Source: Phaeodactylibacter luteus (lineage in GTDB: Bacteria > Bacteroidota > Bacteroidia > Chitinophagales > Saprospiraceae). Taken from it: a stretch of 64,000 nt of DNA. The notes under the pieces were generated by a model, which saw only the letters and a program-made list of their open reading frames with translations, was not told where the DNA came from and searched no databases. Location of the stretch: positions 36,699-100,698 of the forward strand of contig NZ_VOOR01000022.1 of NCBI RefSeq assembly GCF_007993045.1. The letters run 5' to 3'. The position numbers were made by a program, and so were the translations under genes. Below are positions 12,501 to 21,215 of this stretch, in pieces. Within the stretch, counting starts at the first letter, position 1; every line of letters starts with the position of its first letter.

Positions 12501-15500
12501 CCAGAAATGACTGTGCCCTCTACCGTCAGTGTTGCGCCAGCATCGTTGAGGATACCGCCGCCGCTACCGGCCATGCCGTCTGCCATATTGCCGGCAATTA
12601 CGCCGCCCATGACCATGACCGTGCCACTTTGGTTGTAGATGCCGCCACCGCCCTGATCCGGGTCATTGCCGCTTGCTACGTTAGCATTAATGGTCACGTC
12701 TGTTACCGTCATTGTGCCCGCACCATTCCAAAGGCCGCCGCCTTCGGCTGCTGCGGTATTGTTGTTGACCACGCCGCCAGTGATGTCCATATCGCCAGGG
12801 CCAGTGATGTGCACGCCGCCACCGTTGCCCGGAGCGCTGCCTGTGGTATTGTTCACCAGTTCTACATTAGTCAAGGTGACTACTGTGGCGGCTCCAGAGT
12901 TGTCCTCTATGCCACCGCCTGCGCGGGAAGCAGAGTTATTGGAGATGACTGTGCCCTCTACCGTCAGCGTTGCGCCAGCATCGTTGAGGATACCACCGCC
13001 GCTGCCAGACATGCCGTCTGCCATATTGCCGGCAATTACGCCGCCCATGACCATGACCGTGCCACTTTGGTTGTAGATGCCGCCACCGCCCTGATCCGGG
13101 CCATTGCCGCTTGCTATATTACCATTGATATTTACGTTGGTTACAGTCATTGTGCCCGCACCATTCCAAAGGCCGCCGCCTTCGGCTGCTGCGGTATTGT
13201 TGTTGACCACGCCGCCAGTGATGTCCATATCGCCAGGGCCAGTGATGTGCACACCGCCGCCGTTGCCCGGAGCGCTGCCTGTGGTGTTGTTCACCAGTTC
13301 TACATTAGTCAAGGTGACTACTGTGGCAGCGCCAGAGTTGTCCTCTATACCACCGCCTGCGCGGGAAGCAGAGTTATTGGAGATGACTGTGCCCTCTACC
13401 GTCAGTGTTGCGCCAGCATCGTTGAGGATACCGCCGCCGCTGCCAGACATGCCGTCTGCCATATTGTTGGAGATGACACCGCCCATGACCATGACCGTGC
13501 CACTTTGGTTGTAGATACCGCCACCGCCTTGGTCTGCGCCAGCACCACTAGCTACATTGGCATCAATTGAGACATTAGTAACTGTCATCATACCGGAGCC
13601 ATTCCAAAGGCCACCGCCCTCAGATGCTGCGGTATTGCCAGTGACTGCACCGCCAGTGATGTCCATATTACCTGCGCCGGTAATGTGCACGCCGCCGCCA
13701 CTTCCAGGCATGCTGCCTGTAGTGTTGTTGGAAAGGGTTACATTGGTCAGCACAACGGTTGTACTTTCGCGAGAGTTATCCTCGATACCGCCTCCTGCAC
13801 GCATTGCGCTGTTGGCATCAATAGTTGACTCCATGACGACCAAAGTGGCAAGGGAATCGTTGAGGATGCCACCGCCGCTGCCGAGCATTCCATCAGCTAC
13901 ATTATTGGAGATAACCGTACCGTTCATGACCATAACAGTCCCCCTCAGGTTGTAGATACCGCCACCGCCTTGGTTAGATTCAGGCCCGCTTGCTGTATTG
14001 CCATCTATAGTCACCCCGCTAACGGTCATTGTGCCAGCGCCGTTCCAAAGGCCGCCGCCTTCAGCTGCTGCAGTATTGCCCATGACCATACCACCGATGA
14101 TGTCCATATCGCCAGGGCCAGTGATGTGCACGCCGCCGCCGTTGCCAGGGGCGCTGCCCGTGGTGTTATTGCTCAGCTCTACGTTGGTTAGCGTTACTAC
14201 CGTAGCAGCGCCAGAGTTGTCCTCTATTCCGCCGCCTGCACGGGAGGCAGAGTTGCCAGATATGACTGTACCCTCTACCGTCAGTGTTGCGCCAGCATCG
14301 TTGAGGATACCGCCGCCGCTGCCAGACATGCCGTCTGCCATATTGTTCGAGATGGTACCGCCCATGACCATGACCGTGCCGCTCAGGTTGTAGATACCGC
14401 CACCGCCTTGGTCTGCGCCAGCACCACTGGCTACATTATTGCTGATGGTCACATCTGTCACAGTCATCACGCCAGCGCCGTTCCAAAGGCCACCGCCTTC
14501 GGCTGCTGCGGTATTGCCCATGACCATACCACCGGTGATGTCCATATCGCCAGGGCCAGTGATGTGCACGCCGCCGCCGTTGCCAGGGGCGCTGCCCGTG
14601 GTGTTATTGCTCAGCTCTACGTTGGTTAGCGTTACTACTGTAGCAGCGCCAGAGTTGTCCTCTATTCCGCCGCCTGCACGGGAGGCAGAGTTGCCAGATA
14701 TGACTGTGCCCTCTACCGTCAGTGTTGCACCAGCATCGTTGAGGATACCGCCGCCGCTGCCAGACATGCCGTCTGCCATATTGTTCGAGATGACACCGCC
14801 CATGACCATGACCGTTCCGCTCAGGTTGTAGATACCGCCACCGCCTTGGTCTGCGCCAGCACCACTGGCTACATTGCCCTCTATGGCCACATTATTGACC
14901 ACCATAGTACCGGCGCCGTTCCAAAGGCCACCGCCTTCGGCCGCTGCGATATTGCCCATGACCATACCACCGGTGATGTTCATATCGCCTGCGCCAGTGA
15001 TGTGTACGCCGCCGCCGTTGCCAGGGGCGCTGCCCGTGGTGTTATTGCTCAGCTCTACGTTGGTTAGCGTTACTACTGTAGCAGCGCCAGAGTTGTCCTC
15101 TATTCCGCCGCCTGCACGGGAGGCAGAGTTGCCAGATATGACTGTGCCCTCTACCGTCAGTGTTGCGCCAGCATCATTGAGGATACCGCCGCCGCTGCCA
15201 GACATGCCGTCTGCCATATTATTGGAGATGACACCGCCCATGACCATGACCGTACCGCTCAGGTTGTAGATACCGCCACCGCCTTGGTCTGCGCCAGCAC
15301 CACTGGCTACATTGCCCTCTATGGCCACATTATTGACCACCATAGTACCGGCGCCGTTCCAAAGGCCACCGCCTTCGGCCGCTGCGATATTGCCCATGAC
15401 CATACCGCCGGTGATGTTCATATCGCCTGCGCCAGTGATGTGTACACCGCCACCGTTGCCCGGAGCGCTGCCTGTTGTATTGTTGCTTAGGGTCACATCA

Positions 15501-16171
15501 GTAAGATCAACTACAGATGCAGCGCCAGAGTTGTCCTCTATACCGCCACCTGCACGCGGAGCACTATTGCCAGAGATGACCGTATTGGTGACCGTCAAGG
15601 AACCACTTGAGAGGTTGAGGATACCGCCGCCACTGCCCGATGCACCTGTTGCTGCATTGCCGGTAATTTCAGAATCAACGACCAAAACGCTGCCGCCGAC
15701 ATTTGCGATAGCACCGCCGCCCTGTGTAGCCATAGCACCACTAGCGGTACTGTTGGAAAGCACAGCGTTGTAAATTTCTAAACTGGAGTTATCACAAAAA
15801 ATAGCCCCTCCTACAGTTGAGGAAGCGCCATTGGTAAGCGCAATGTCTCTTAGGGTCAGAGACGCGCCGCCAGTAAGGTTGAAAATCCGGCTAAGAGAGG
15901 CTGCATCAACAATTGTGTTTGAAGAGCCATTGCCAATAATAGTCAGTGATTTGTCAATGACAATTTCTGTACCTGCCAAAAGGACGGGAACGCCATCCAG
16001 AGACAAGTCGAAAGTAATGGTATCACCCGGTGAAGCCGCTGCTACGACCGACCGAAGCGACCCCGCTACGTTGTCAACTGCGCTCACAACAGGCAATGTC
16101 ACTGCCTGTATTTGTGCTGCTGTAAAAACAAGCGCAATCAACATCATGGGCCTGATAAAATTTCGAACCAT
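9551..16171 (-). CDS. Giant secreted beta-helix repeat protein with type IX sorting domain
   Basis: The protein has 2206 residues. Residues 1-23 form a signal peptide (MVRNFIRPMMLIALVFTAAQ, then IQA). The body is a parallel beta-helix of Chlamydia-Pmp/right-handed type. Recurrent GGG(I/V/L) rungs read GGGVHITG, GGGLWNG, GGGIYN, GGGILND and GGGIEDN, with Asn ladders (ISNN, SGNS, LSNNTTG). Twelve near-identical 146-residue units occupy most of it. The final 85 or so residues (LFPNPAKAGLVQLEIP to the terminal YTVQVYANEG...LIIVQ segment) form a type A type IX secretion sorting domain. Export and cell-surface attachment follow from that; a role as adhesin, sheath or ice/carbohydrate binder is speculative. 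It converges on the V-ATPase operon. Confidence 0.93.
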   Translation of the reverse strand: MVRNFIRPMMLIALVFTAAQIQAVTLPVVSAVDNVAGSLRSVVAAASPGDTITFDLSLDGVPVLLAGTEIVIDKSLTIIGNGSSNTIVDAASLSRIFNLTGGASLTLRDIALTNGASSTVGGAIFCDNSSLEIYNAVLSNSTASGAMATQGGGAIANVGGSVLVVDSEITGNAATGASGSGGGILNLSSGSLTVTNTVISGNSAPRAGGGIEDNSGAASVVDLTDVTLSNNTTGSAPGNGGGVHITGAGDMNITGGMVMGNIAAAEGGGLWNGAGTMVVNNVAIEGNVASGAGADQGGGGIYNLSGTVMVMGGVISNNMADGMSGSGGGILNDAGATLTVEGTVISGNSASRAGGGIEDNSGAATVVTLTNVELSNNTTGSAPGNGGGVHITGAGDMNITGGMVMGNIAAAEGGGLWNGAGTMVVNNVAIEGNVASGAGADQGGGGIYNLSGTVMVMGGVISNNMADGMSGSGGGILNDAGATLTVEGTVISGNSASRAGGGIEDNSGAATVVTLTNVELSNNTTGSAPGNGGGVHITGPGDMDITGGMVMGNTAAAEGGGLWNGAGVMTVTDVTISNNVASGAGADQGGGGIYNLSGTVMVMGGTISNNMADGMSGSGGGILNDAGATLTVEGTVISGNSASRAGGGIEDNSGAATVVTLTNVELSNNTTGSAPGNGGGVHITGPGDMDIIGGMVMGNTAAAEGGGLWNGAGTMTVSGVTIDGNTASGPESNQGGGGIYNLRGTVMVMNGTVISNNVADGMLGSGGGILNDSLATLVVMESTIDANSAMRAGGGIEDNSRESTTVVLTNVTLSNNTTGSMPGSGGGVHITGAGNMDITGGAVTGNTAASEGGGLWNGSGMMTVTNVSIDANVASGAGADQGGGGIYNQSGTVMVMGGVISNNMADGMSGSGGGILNDAGATLTVEGTVISNNSASRAGGGIEDNSGAATVVTLTNVELVNNTTGSAPGNGGGVHITGPGDMDITGGVVNNNTAAAEGGGLWNGAGTMTVTNVNINGNIASGNGPDQGGGGIYNQSGTVMVMGGVIAGNMADGMSGSGGGILNDAGATLTVEGTVISNNSASRAGGGIEDNSGAATVVTLTNVELVNNTTGSAPGNGGGVHITGPGDMDITGGVVNNNTAAAEGGGLWNGAGTMTVTDVTINANVASGNDPDQGGGGIYNQSGTVMVMGGVIAGNMADGMAGSGGGILNDAGATLTVEGTVISGNSASRAGGGIEDNSGAATVVTLTNVELVNNATGSAPGNGGGVHITGAGDMDITGGVVNNNTAAAEGGGLWNGAGTMTVSGVNIAGNVASGDESDQGGGGIYNLRGTVMVMNNTVIAGNMANGMAGSGGGILNDSLATLVVMESVIDGNSASRAGGGIEDNSRESTTVVLTNVTLANNTTGSAPGNGGGVHITGPGDMDITGGMVTGNIAAAEGGGLWNGAGVMTVTDVTIDGNVASGAGADQGGGGIYNLSGTVMVMGGVISNNMADGMSGSGGGILNDAGATLTVEGTVISGNSASRAGGGIEDNSGAATVVTLTNVELSNNTTGSAPGNGGGVHITGPGDMDITGGMVMGNTAAAEGGGLWNGAGVMTVTDATIDGNVASGAGADQGGGGIYNLSGTVMVMGGTISNNMADGMSGSGGGILNDAGATLTVNGTVISGNSASRAGGGIEDNSGAATVVTLTNVELSNNTTGSAPGNGGGVHITGPGDMDITGGMVTGNTAAAEGGGLWNGAGVMTVTDVTIDGNVASGAGADQGGGGIYNLSGTVMVMGGTISNNMADGMSGSGGGILNDAGATLTVEGTVISGNSASRAGGGIEDNSGAATVVVLTDVELSNNTTGSAPGNGGGVHITGPGDMDITGGMVTGNTAAAEGGGLWNGAGTMTVTNVTVDGNSAVGSGADQGGAGVFNAGGTIEIMSSTISNNMVTGMGNGGGIHNDAGGMLMLTASTVSGNSSANSGGGITNGGAMMVSTSTVANNMAMMMGGGVMQMDGDNMITLRSSIIATNTADGMGQDVAGGGTMLSAGYNLIGQDDTDAFPADMTDVEGTADMPVDPNLSPLANNGGMTQTHALNCPSPAINAGDPEDNTPDQRGEMVFGVQRDMGAFEFQEPCVPDATTGVVGDLSGSTLFPNPAKAGLVQLEIPESFGNNVTIRISEMATGKHLQQLQTSYGTADLDVSTYPAGTYTVQVYANEGVESHRLIIVQ
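10480..15740 (-). repeat. Tandem array, 12 units of 438 bp (two units 441 bp)
   Basis: A landmark word (GTGATGTGCA on the plus strand, or its variants) begins at 10611, 11049, 11487, 11925, 12366, 12804, 13242, 13680, 14121, 14559, 14997 and 15435. Spacing is 438 bp in nine of eleven steps and 441 bp in two (11925-12366 and 13680-14121). The long steps carry a distinct variant (LRGTVMVMN, NDSLATLVV, NSREST) with one added codon. Indels elsewhere are absent, showing strong selection on 146-residue units or recent homogenisation. Neighbouring units such as 14846-15283 and 15284-15721 are almost identical. Confidence 0.95.
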
Positions 16172-16279
16172 AATGATGTCTTTGTTTAATTGAAAAATGG
16201 GATATCATTATGAGCTACGGAATTTTCATCACGCCCGGATTATCAGTGTTTAAACTTTAGCCAATTTATTTATTTAGGC

Positions 16280-16660
16280 TCAAGCAACAGCACTGCCAGG
16301 CTTTACGGGGGGCAGCTGCCCGATTTCTTCATCGGAAAACAAGCGGGAGCGTATGAGGAAACGCAGCCCCAGAGGGATTTCCAAAGAGAAACTAGCCCCT
16401 CGGCCCTTGGTGACATCTACAGTGAGCTGTGTGTGCTGCCAGTATTCGAACTGATCTTTGGACATGAGGAATGGGCAGCCTGCCACATCCCCTATCCAAA
16501 CATCGTTGTCATCGAGCATCAGCTCTCCATTGGGAAAGCACATTGGGGCGGAGCCATCACAGCAACCGCCGCTTTGGTGGAACATAAGCGGCCCGTGCTC
16601 GTCCCTGAGTTTTTCGACAACAGCGGTGGCTTCGGGGGTAATTTTGACTCTTGGTGTCAT
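16280..16660 (-). CDS. DUF779 family protein (aldehyde dehydrogenase companion)
   Basis: This 126-residue soluble protein matches DUF779, a small family usually encoded next to NAD-dependent aldehyde or acetaldehyde dehydrogenases. Conserved-looking features are the Cys pair in HQSGGCCDGSAPMC and the segment GDVAGCPFLMSKDQFEYW, which suggest metal or thiol chemistry; the function of the family is not established. It lies downstream of the aldehyde dehydrogenase on the same strand, separated by repeat copy B and its nested element (16741-17085), which probably inserted into an original two-gene unit. Confidence 0.85.
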   Translation of the reverse strand: MTPRVKITPEATAVVEKLRDEHGPLMFHQSGGCCDGSAPMCFPNGELMLDDNDVWIGDVAGCPFLMSKDQFEYWQHTQLTVDVTKGRGASFSLEIPLGLRFLIRSRLFSDEEIGQLPPVKPGSAVA

Positions 16661-16740
16661 AGCAATTTTTCAAAGTTTTAAAACAGCAAAGCCCACAGGC
16701 ATACATCCTGCAGGCTCTGCCCGTTTGTGGCCAATCATAA

Positions 16741-17085
16741 GGGCGCAAAACCAGTTGCCGTTTTTGGTGGAGCCTGCCCCTGCCAGCAGGCAGGTGCCGC
16801 TATGCTACGGGGCTCGCTGCCCGCTCGGCCCTATCGGGCTTACACCCCTGCGCAGCGCTAGGCCAATGCCAGCCTAGTGCCTTAAAGTCATAAATCTCTG
16901 ATACTTAAGTTGAAGTTATTTTCCGGCTAATCAAGGCGAAGGTTCGCGACTTTAGCCCGAGCTAAAGGAGCGGTTCTTTAACGAAGAGTAGACGGAAAAT
17001 AACGAAACTTGGGGTGTCAAGGATTTATGGCTTGAGGCACTAGAGCCCGAAGAGCTTAAGCAGCTGCGATAGTTGGTTTACGCCC
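16741..17085 (+). repeat. Dispersed GC-rich repeat, copy B, long form with nested element
   Basis: The outer ends are GGGCGCAAAACCA at 16741 and TGGTTTACGCCC ending at 17085, an inverted pair. The core with GCCGCTATGCTACGGGGCTC and CGCAGCGCTAGGCC spans roughly 16770-16863. The CTAG-bounded 170-bp element follows inside it at 16874-17043. The outer element separates the aldehyde dehydrogenase from DUF779. Confidence 0.85.
16874..17043 (+). mobile_element. MITE-like 170-bp element with terminal inverted repeats, copy 1
   Basis: The left end CTAGTGCCTTAAAGTCATAA (then ATC) and the right end GGATTTATGGCTTGAGGCAC (then TAG) are inverted over about 22 bp with few mismatches. The interior has a further inverted part (GACTTTAGCCCGAGCTAAAG). 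No coding capacity is present. Ends C-TA-GTGCC and GGCAC-TA-G are compatible with a TA target duplication as in mariner-family MITEs, but that is inference. A second copy lies inverted at 56704-56872 in the same position relative to its own outer repeat. Confidence 0.75.
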
Positions 17086-17102
17086 AATCACAATGTGCTG
17101 TT

Positions 17103-18626
17103 TTAGAAAAAGCCCATTGCTTTTTTATCGTAAGAGATGAGCATGTTTTTAGTTTGGCGATAGTGAGCCAGCATCATTTTGTGAGTTTCCCGCCCGATAC
17201 CAGACTTTTTGTACCCTCCGAAAGGAGCATGAGCCGGATAGTTGTGGTAGTTGTTCACCCAAACGCGGCCAGCCTGCACTGCACGGGCCACCTGATAAGC
17301 CTGATGCATGTCGCGTGTCCATACGCCTGCGCCCAGCCCGTAGAGGGTATCATTGGCAATCTCGATGGCTTCTGCCTCATCCTTGAAGGTCGTCACACAA
17401 ACGACCGGGCCGAAGATCTCCTCTTGGAAAACCCGCATTTTATTGTTGCCCTTGAGTATGGTAGGCTGTATGTAAAAGCCGCCTTCCAGGCCTTCATTAT
17501 AAGCAGCTTCGCCTCCGAAGAGGACTTCAGCTCCTTCTTCTTTGCCAATTTTGATATAGCTCAGGATCTTCTCGTACTGATCGCTTGAGGCCTGAGCGCC
17601 CATCATGGTCTGAGGGTCGAGCGGGTGGCCGAGCTTGATCTGCTTCGCACGGGCTACCACTCGGTCCATGAAAGCATCGAAAATACTTTCTTCTACGAGG
17701 ATACGGGAAGGGCAGGTACAAACTTCGCCCTGATTGAGCGCAAACATCAGTGCCCCTTCCAGGCACTTGTCGAAAAACTCATCATCAGCTTCCATGATGC
17801 TCTTGAAGAAGATATTGGGCGACTTGCCGCCAAGCTCCAAGGTGACCGGAATGATGTTTTTGGAAGCATACTGCATAATGAGCTGCCCCGTCGTCGTTTC
17901 TCCAGTAAAAGCGACTTTATTGATGCGGGGGTTGGAGGCCAGCGGTTTGCCCGCTTCTATACCAAAGCCATTAACCACATTGAGCACCCCCGCAGGGAGC
18001 ACATCCTGTATCAGCTCCATAAGGGCCAAAATGCCAACCGGGGTTTGTTCTGCCGGCTTCAGGACTACGCAGTTTCCAGCGGCCAGGGCAGGTGCGATTT
18101 TCCAAGCGGCCATCAATAGCGGGAAATTCCAGGGGATGATCTGCCCAACTACGCCAAGGGGCTCCGGCACGTTTACGGTAACGGTATTGGCGTCGAGCTC
18201 GCTCATGCTGCCTTCTTCTGCACGGATGACCCCGGCGAAATAGCGGAAATGGTCCACAGCCAAAGGGAGGTCGGCAGCCATAGTTTCGCGGATGGGCTTG
18301 CCGTTGTCCCAGGTTTCTACCCGTGCGAGCGCTTCCAGGTTTTCTTCCATGATGTCCGCAATTTTCAGCAGGAGGTTGCTGCGGTAAGCAGCCGCTGAAG
18401 TATTCCAGGCCGGTGCTGCCGCCCAAGCTGCATCGAGGGCCAGCTCGATATCTTCTGCCGTAGAGCGGGCTACTTGTGTGAAGGCTTTGCCATCCACTGG
18501 CGAGATGTCTTCAAAGTAGGCTCCTTTTACAGGGGGCGTCCATTTGCCACCGATAAAGTTGTCATATTGTTCTTTAAATTGGGGCGCGCTCAGCTTGTCT
18601 TGAGCTGCCGTTGCTACCTGGCTCAT
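17103..18626 (-). CDS. NAD-dependent aldehyde dehydrogenase (ExaC/AldB type)
   Basis: This cytoplasmic enzyme oxidises aldehydes, probably acetaldehyde-like, to acids with NAD(P). The start at 18626 ([20 protein letters not shown]) gives 507 residues, the usual size; longer in-frame starts add an atypical hydrophobic leader. Visible features are the substrate/cofactor segment [20 protein letters not shown], the Rossmann region FTGETTTGQ, the general base Glu in [11 protein letters not shown], and the catalytic Cys303 in [11 protein letters not shown], the form seen in ExaC/AldB acetaldehyde dehydrogenases. DUF779 downstream and a divergent AraC regulator support induction by an aldehyde or its precursor alcohol. 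Confidence 0.92.
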   Translation of the reverse strand: MSQVATAAQDKLSAPQFKEQYDNFIGGKWTPPVKGAYFEDISPVDGKAFTQVARSTAEDIELALDAAWAAAPAWNTSAAAYRSNLLLKIADIMEENLEALARVETWDNGKPIRETMAADLPLAVDHFRYFAGVIRAEEGSMSELDANTVTVNVPEPLGVVGQIIPWNFPLLMAAWKIAPALAAGNCVVLKPAEQTPVGILALMELIQDVLPAGVLNVVNGFGIEAGKPLASNPRINKVAFTGETTTGQLIMQYASKNIIPVTLELGGKSPNIFFKSIMEADDEFFDKCLEGALMFALNQGEVCTCPSRILVEESIFDAFMDRVVARAKQIKLGHPLDPQTMMGAQASSDQYEKILSYIKIGKEEGAEVLFGGEAAYNEGLEGGFYIQPTILKGNNKMRVFQEEIFGPVVCVTTFKDEAEAIEIANDTLYGLGAGVWTRDMHQAYQVARAVQAGRVWVNNYHNYPAHAPFGGYKKSGIGRETHKMMLAHYRQTKNMLISYDKKAMGFF

Positions 18627-18706
18627 ATTATCTGGTTTTGTGAATTGATATATTATTCCGGACAATAGCTTTATACAAAATTTAACCACTATCATCCATT
18701 CCATCA

Positions 18707-18714
18707 CAAAACTA
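18707..18714 (-). promoter_or_regulatory. Candidate -7 box of the aldehyde dehydrogenase gene
   Basis: TAGTTTTG on the minus strand fits TAnnTTTG, about 80 bp upstream of the dehydrogenase ATG. The 309-bp intergenic stretch shared with the divergent AraC gene is the expected site of regulator binding; no operator repeat was recognised. Confidence 0.35.
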
Positions 18715-18935
18715 AGGCCAAGTAAAACCGTAAGTATGACTTATCCTCCCACATAGCTGAACTATCCTGTCAATACACCCTAAAAAAACCACCACCTCAT
18801 AATTATCTTCCGTTATTCCATATCTTAATGCTATCATTTAAAGAAAACGCGCCTGCTCCCCTTTTTTTATTTCAAATGCTTGACAGCTTTCTGTGGCCAG
18901 CACCTTTTTGGCTGGCGCCAAAATAACGATCGCCT

Positions 18936-19856
18936 ATGCTACAACTGCCCAAAGACTTTTCGCTATACAGAAGACTGGACACGCTTGTGGAGAACAAGAC
19001 CGCCTTCACCATGGAACAGGCGGAGGTCAACATCTTCGAGACCCACCAACAAGCAGAGGAAGTCCTACTGAAGTTCCAACAGCCCGTGTTTGCCAGCATG
19101 ATCCGGGGGAAAAAGCTCATGAAGCTAAAGGCAGAGCCTTTGTTCGAGTTTTTGCCGGGGGAGTCCTTGCTGCTGCCTGCCGATCAGACCATGTGCATCA
19201 ACTTTCCAGAAGCGCAGCTGAACAACCCCACGCACTGCCTGGCCATGACGCTTTCTGAAGACAAGATACAGCAGACGGTAGCCCTCCTCAATGAGACTAT
19301 GCCCAAGACCGATCAGGAAGAATGGCGCTTCACGCCGGGCAGTTTCCATTTCTCGAACAGCCCTGCCATACAGCAGATCATACAGCGGCTCCTGTTCCTG
19401 AGCACGGAAGAGCACCCCTCCAAAGACCTGTTTGCCAACCTGATGCTTCAGGAGCTTATCGTACGCATCCTACAGACCGAATCGCGGGCCAATTATATAG
19501 AGAGCGAAAAAGGAGAGGGCAACGACCGATTGGCTTTTGCCGTCACCTACATCCGCAAGCACCTCAGCGAGCCACTAACCGTGGAGCAGATCAGCCAAAA
19601 GGTGTACATGAGCGAATCTAGTTTCTACCGGGCTTTCCGGGATACCTTTGGGGTTACCCCCGTAGAGTTCATCAACAATGAGCGCATGAAACTGGCCAGG
19701 CGGCTACTGCAAAACCCTGGGCGCAAAGTACAGGACGTCTACCTCTCTGCCGGCTACAACAGCCTATCGTATTTCAACCGGGTGTTCAAACGCAAGTACG
19801 GGCTTTCGCCCAAAGCATACCGGGAGCAGGTGCTCAGTGGGAGGGAAGAGGGATAA
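18936..19856 (+). CDS. AraC family transcriptional regulator
   Basis: The protein has 306 residues. The N-terminal 190 or so resemble the AraC-type cupin/effector-binding part (GESLLLPADQTMCINFPEAQ), as in AraC_N regulators near aldehyde or alcohol dehydrogenases. The C-terminal 100 form the two helix-turn-helix units: LTVEQISQKVYMSESSFYRA, then FRDTFGVTPVEFINNERMKL, then VQDVYLSAGYNSLSYFNRVF and KRKYGLSPKAYR. It is transcribed away from the aldehyde dehydrogenase gene, so control of that gene is likely. The effector cannot be read from sequence. Confidence 0.9.
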   Translation: MLQLPKDFSLYRRLDTLVENKTAFTMEQAEVNIFETHQQAEEVLLKFQQPVFASMIRGKKLMKLKAEPLFEFLPGESLLLPADQTMCINFPEAQLNNPTHCLAMTLSEDKIQQTVALLNETMPKTDQEEWRFTPGSFHFSNSPAIQQIIQRLLFLSTEEHPSKDLFANLMLQELIVRILQTESRANYIESEKGEGNDRLAFAVTYIRKHLSEPLTVEQISQKVYMSESSFYRAFRDTFGVTPVEFINNERMKLARRLLQNPGRKVQDVYLSAGYNSLSYFNRVFKRKYGLSPKAYREQVLSGREEG

Positions 19857-19857
19857 A

Positions 19858-19897
19858 AAAAGCCGGAGCCCCCAATATTTTCGGGCGCCCCAGCTTG
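19858..19897. terminator. Imperfect hairpin between converging genes
   Basis: AAGCCGGAGCCCCC can pair with GGGCGCCCCAGCTT with three mismatches around a short AT loop. It sits directly after the AraC stop codon and before the 3' end of the converging synthase gene. Stem quality is modest. Confidence 0.45.
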
Positions 19898-19920
19898 CTA
19901 TCATCTAAAGCCAAGCCTTA

Positions 19921-21168
19921 TTATTCTGGCTTGATCATTTCTGCCTGCTTACGGTACTCGCCCGACTTCAGCTTATCGGAAATGGCAGTAAAGGCATCGA
20001 TGGTGATTTCAATGTCCTCCTTGGTATGTGCAGCGGTCGGTATCAACCGGAGCAGGATCATCCCTTTCGGGATAACCGGATAAACCACTACCGAGCAGAA
20101 AATGTCGTAGTTGTCGCGTAGGTCGCGCACCAGCACCATCGCCTCTTCCACAGAACCATGCATGTAGACCGGCGTCACACAGCTGCTTGTCGTGCCAAGG
20201 TCAAAACCGCGCTCGCGCAGCCCTGCCTGCAGCAGGTCCGCATTTTCCCATAGCTTAGCTTTGAACTCAGGGCGGGTGCGAAGCATTTCCAAGCGCTTGA
20301 TATTGCCAATGGTAATCGGCATCGGAAGGGACTTGGCGAAAATCTGTGACCGCAGGTTGTAGCGCAGGAACTCAATAACCTCCTTGTCGCCACCTACGAA
20401 CGCCCCTATGCTTGCCATCGACTTCGCGAAAGTGCTGAAGTACAAGTCGATTTCATCCTGTACGCCCTGCTCTTCGCCAGCACCGGCACCGGTCTCTCCC
20501 AAGGTGCCAAAGCCGTGGGCATCGTCTACCAGCAAACGGAAGCCATATTCTTCCTTGTATGCAACAATCTCTTTGAGGATGCCCTGCTCCCCACGCATAC
20601 CAAAGACCCCTTCAGTAATCACAAGGACGCCGCCGCCGGTCTGTTCTGCGAACAATACGGCCTTCTTGATCTGCTTCTCGAAGCTATCGATATCGTTGTG
20701 CTCAAAAGGCAAGCGCTTGCCAAGGTGCATGCGGATGCCATCATAGATACAGGCGTGGCAGTCTTTATCGTATACGACTATGTCCTTTCGGGTAAGCAGA
20801 GAATCAACGATAGACATAATGCCCTGGTACCCGAAATTGAGCAGCATGACCTCTTCCTTTTTTACAAAATCGGCAAGATCACGCTCGAGCTGTTCGTGGT
20901 AGCTGGTTTCGCCCGACATCATGCGGGAGCCCATAGGATAGGCCAGGCCCCAATCGCGGCTAGCCTCCTCATCTATCTTGCGGATTTCGGGGTGGTTGCC
21001 CAGGCCGAGGTAGTTGTTCACACTCCAGACGATCTTCTCCTTTCCCTGGAACTGCATGCGGCTGCCGAGCTCCCCTTCCAGTTTTGGAAACGTGTAGTAA
21101 CCGTGAGCGGTACGGGACCACTTACCGAGCGGCCCTCTGTCTTCCAAAAACTTTGCAAATAAATCCAT
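19921..21168 (-). CDS. PLP-dependent alpha-oxoamine synthase family enzyme
   Basis: The start at 21168 (MDLFAKFLEDRGPLGKWSRT) gives 415 residues; the upstream in-frame alternative adds 18 atypical residues. The fold-type I aminotransferase signature includes the Schiff-base Lys in FSTFAKSMASIGAF, the PLP-contact DDAHGFGTLGETGAG and the glycine-rich NYLGLGNHPE. The family condenses an amino acid with an acyl-CoA or acyl-ACP (glycine C-acetyltransferase, 8-amino-7-oxononanoate synthase, serine palmitoyltransferase, cysteate acyltransferase). In Bacteroidota a sphingolipid or sulfonolipid first step is a reasonable guess, but substrate is not determinable here. It lies 47 bp downstream of the rhodanese gene on the same strand. 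Confidence 0.85.
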   Translation of the reverse strand: MDLFAKFLEDRGPLGKWSRTAHGYYTFPKLEGELGSRMQFQGKEKIVWSVNNYLGLGNHPEIRKIDEEASRDWGLAYPMGSRMMSGETSYHEQLERDLADFVKKEEVMLLNFGYQGIMSIVDSLLTRKDIVVYDKDCHACIYDGIRMHLGKRLPFEHNDIDSFEKQIKKAVLFAEQTGGGVLVITEGVFGMRGEQGILKEIVAYKEEYGFRLLVDDAHGFGTLGETGAGAGEEQGVQDEIDLYFSTFAKSMASIGAFVGGDKEVIEFLRYNLRSQIFAKSLPMPITIGNIKRLEMLRTRPEFKAKLWENADLLQAGLRERGFDLGTTSSCVTPVYMHGSVEEAMVLVRDLRDNYDIFCSVVVYPVIPKGMILLRLIPTAAHTKEDIEITIDAFTAISDKLKSGEYRKQAEMIKPE

Positions 21169-21215
21169 AAGCGCAATGATTTGAATTTGATCCTTTTGTG
21201 AAATTGCGGGGGCGG

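Noticed and set aside
12215..13570. Long plus-strand open frame (451 codons) opposite the giant gene
   Set aside because: It is antisense to the repeat array. Because the unit is exactly 146 codons, stop-free antisense frames recur in every unit. The translation is compositionally odd (Ala/His/Tyr-rich) with no domain.
10480..15740. CRISPR-like regular array
   Set aside because: The periodic sequence is a protein-coding tandem repeat with 438-bp units, not short direct repeats with unique spacers.
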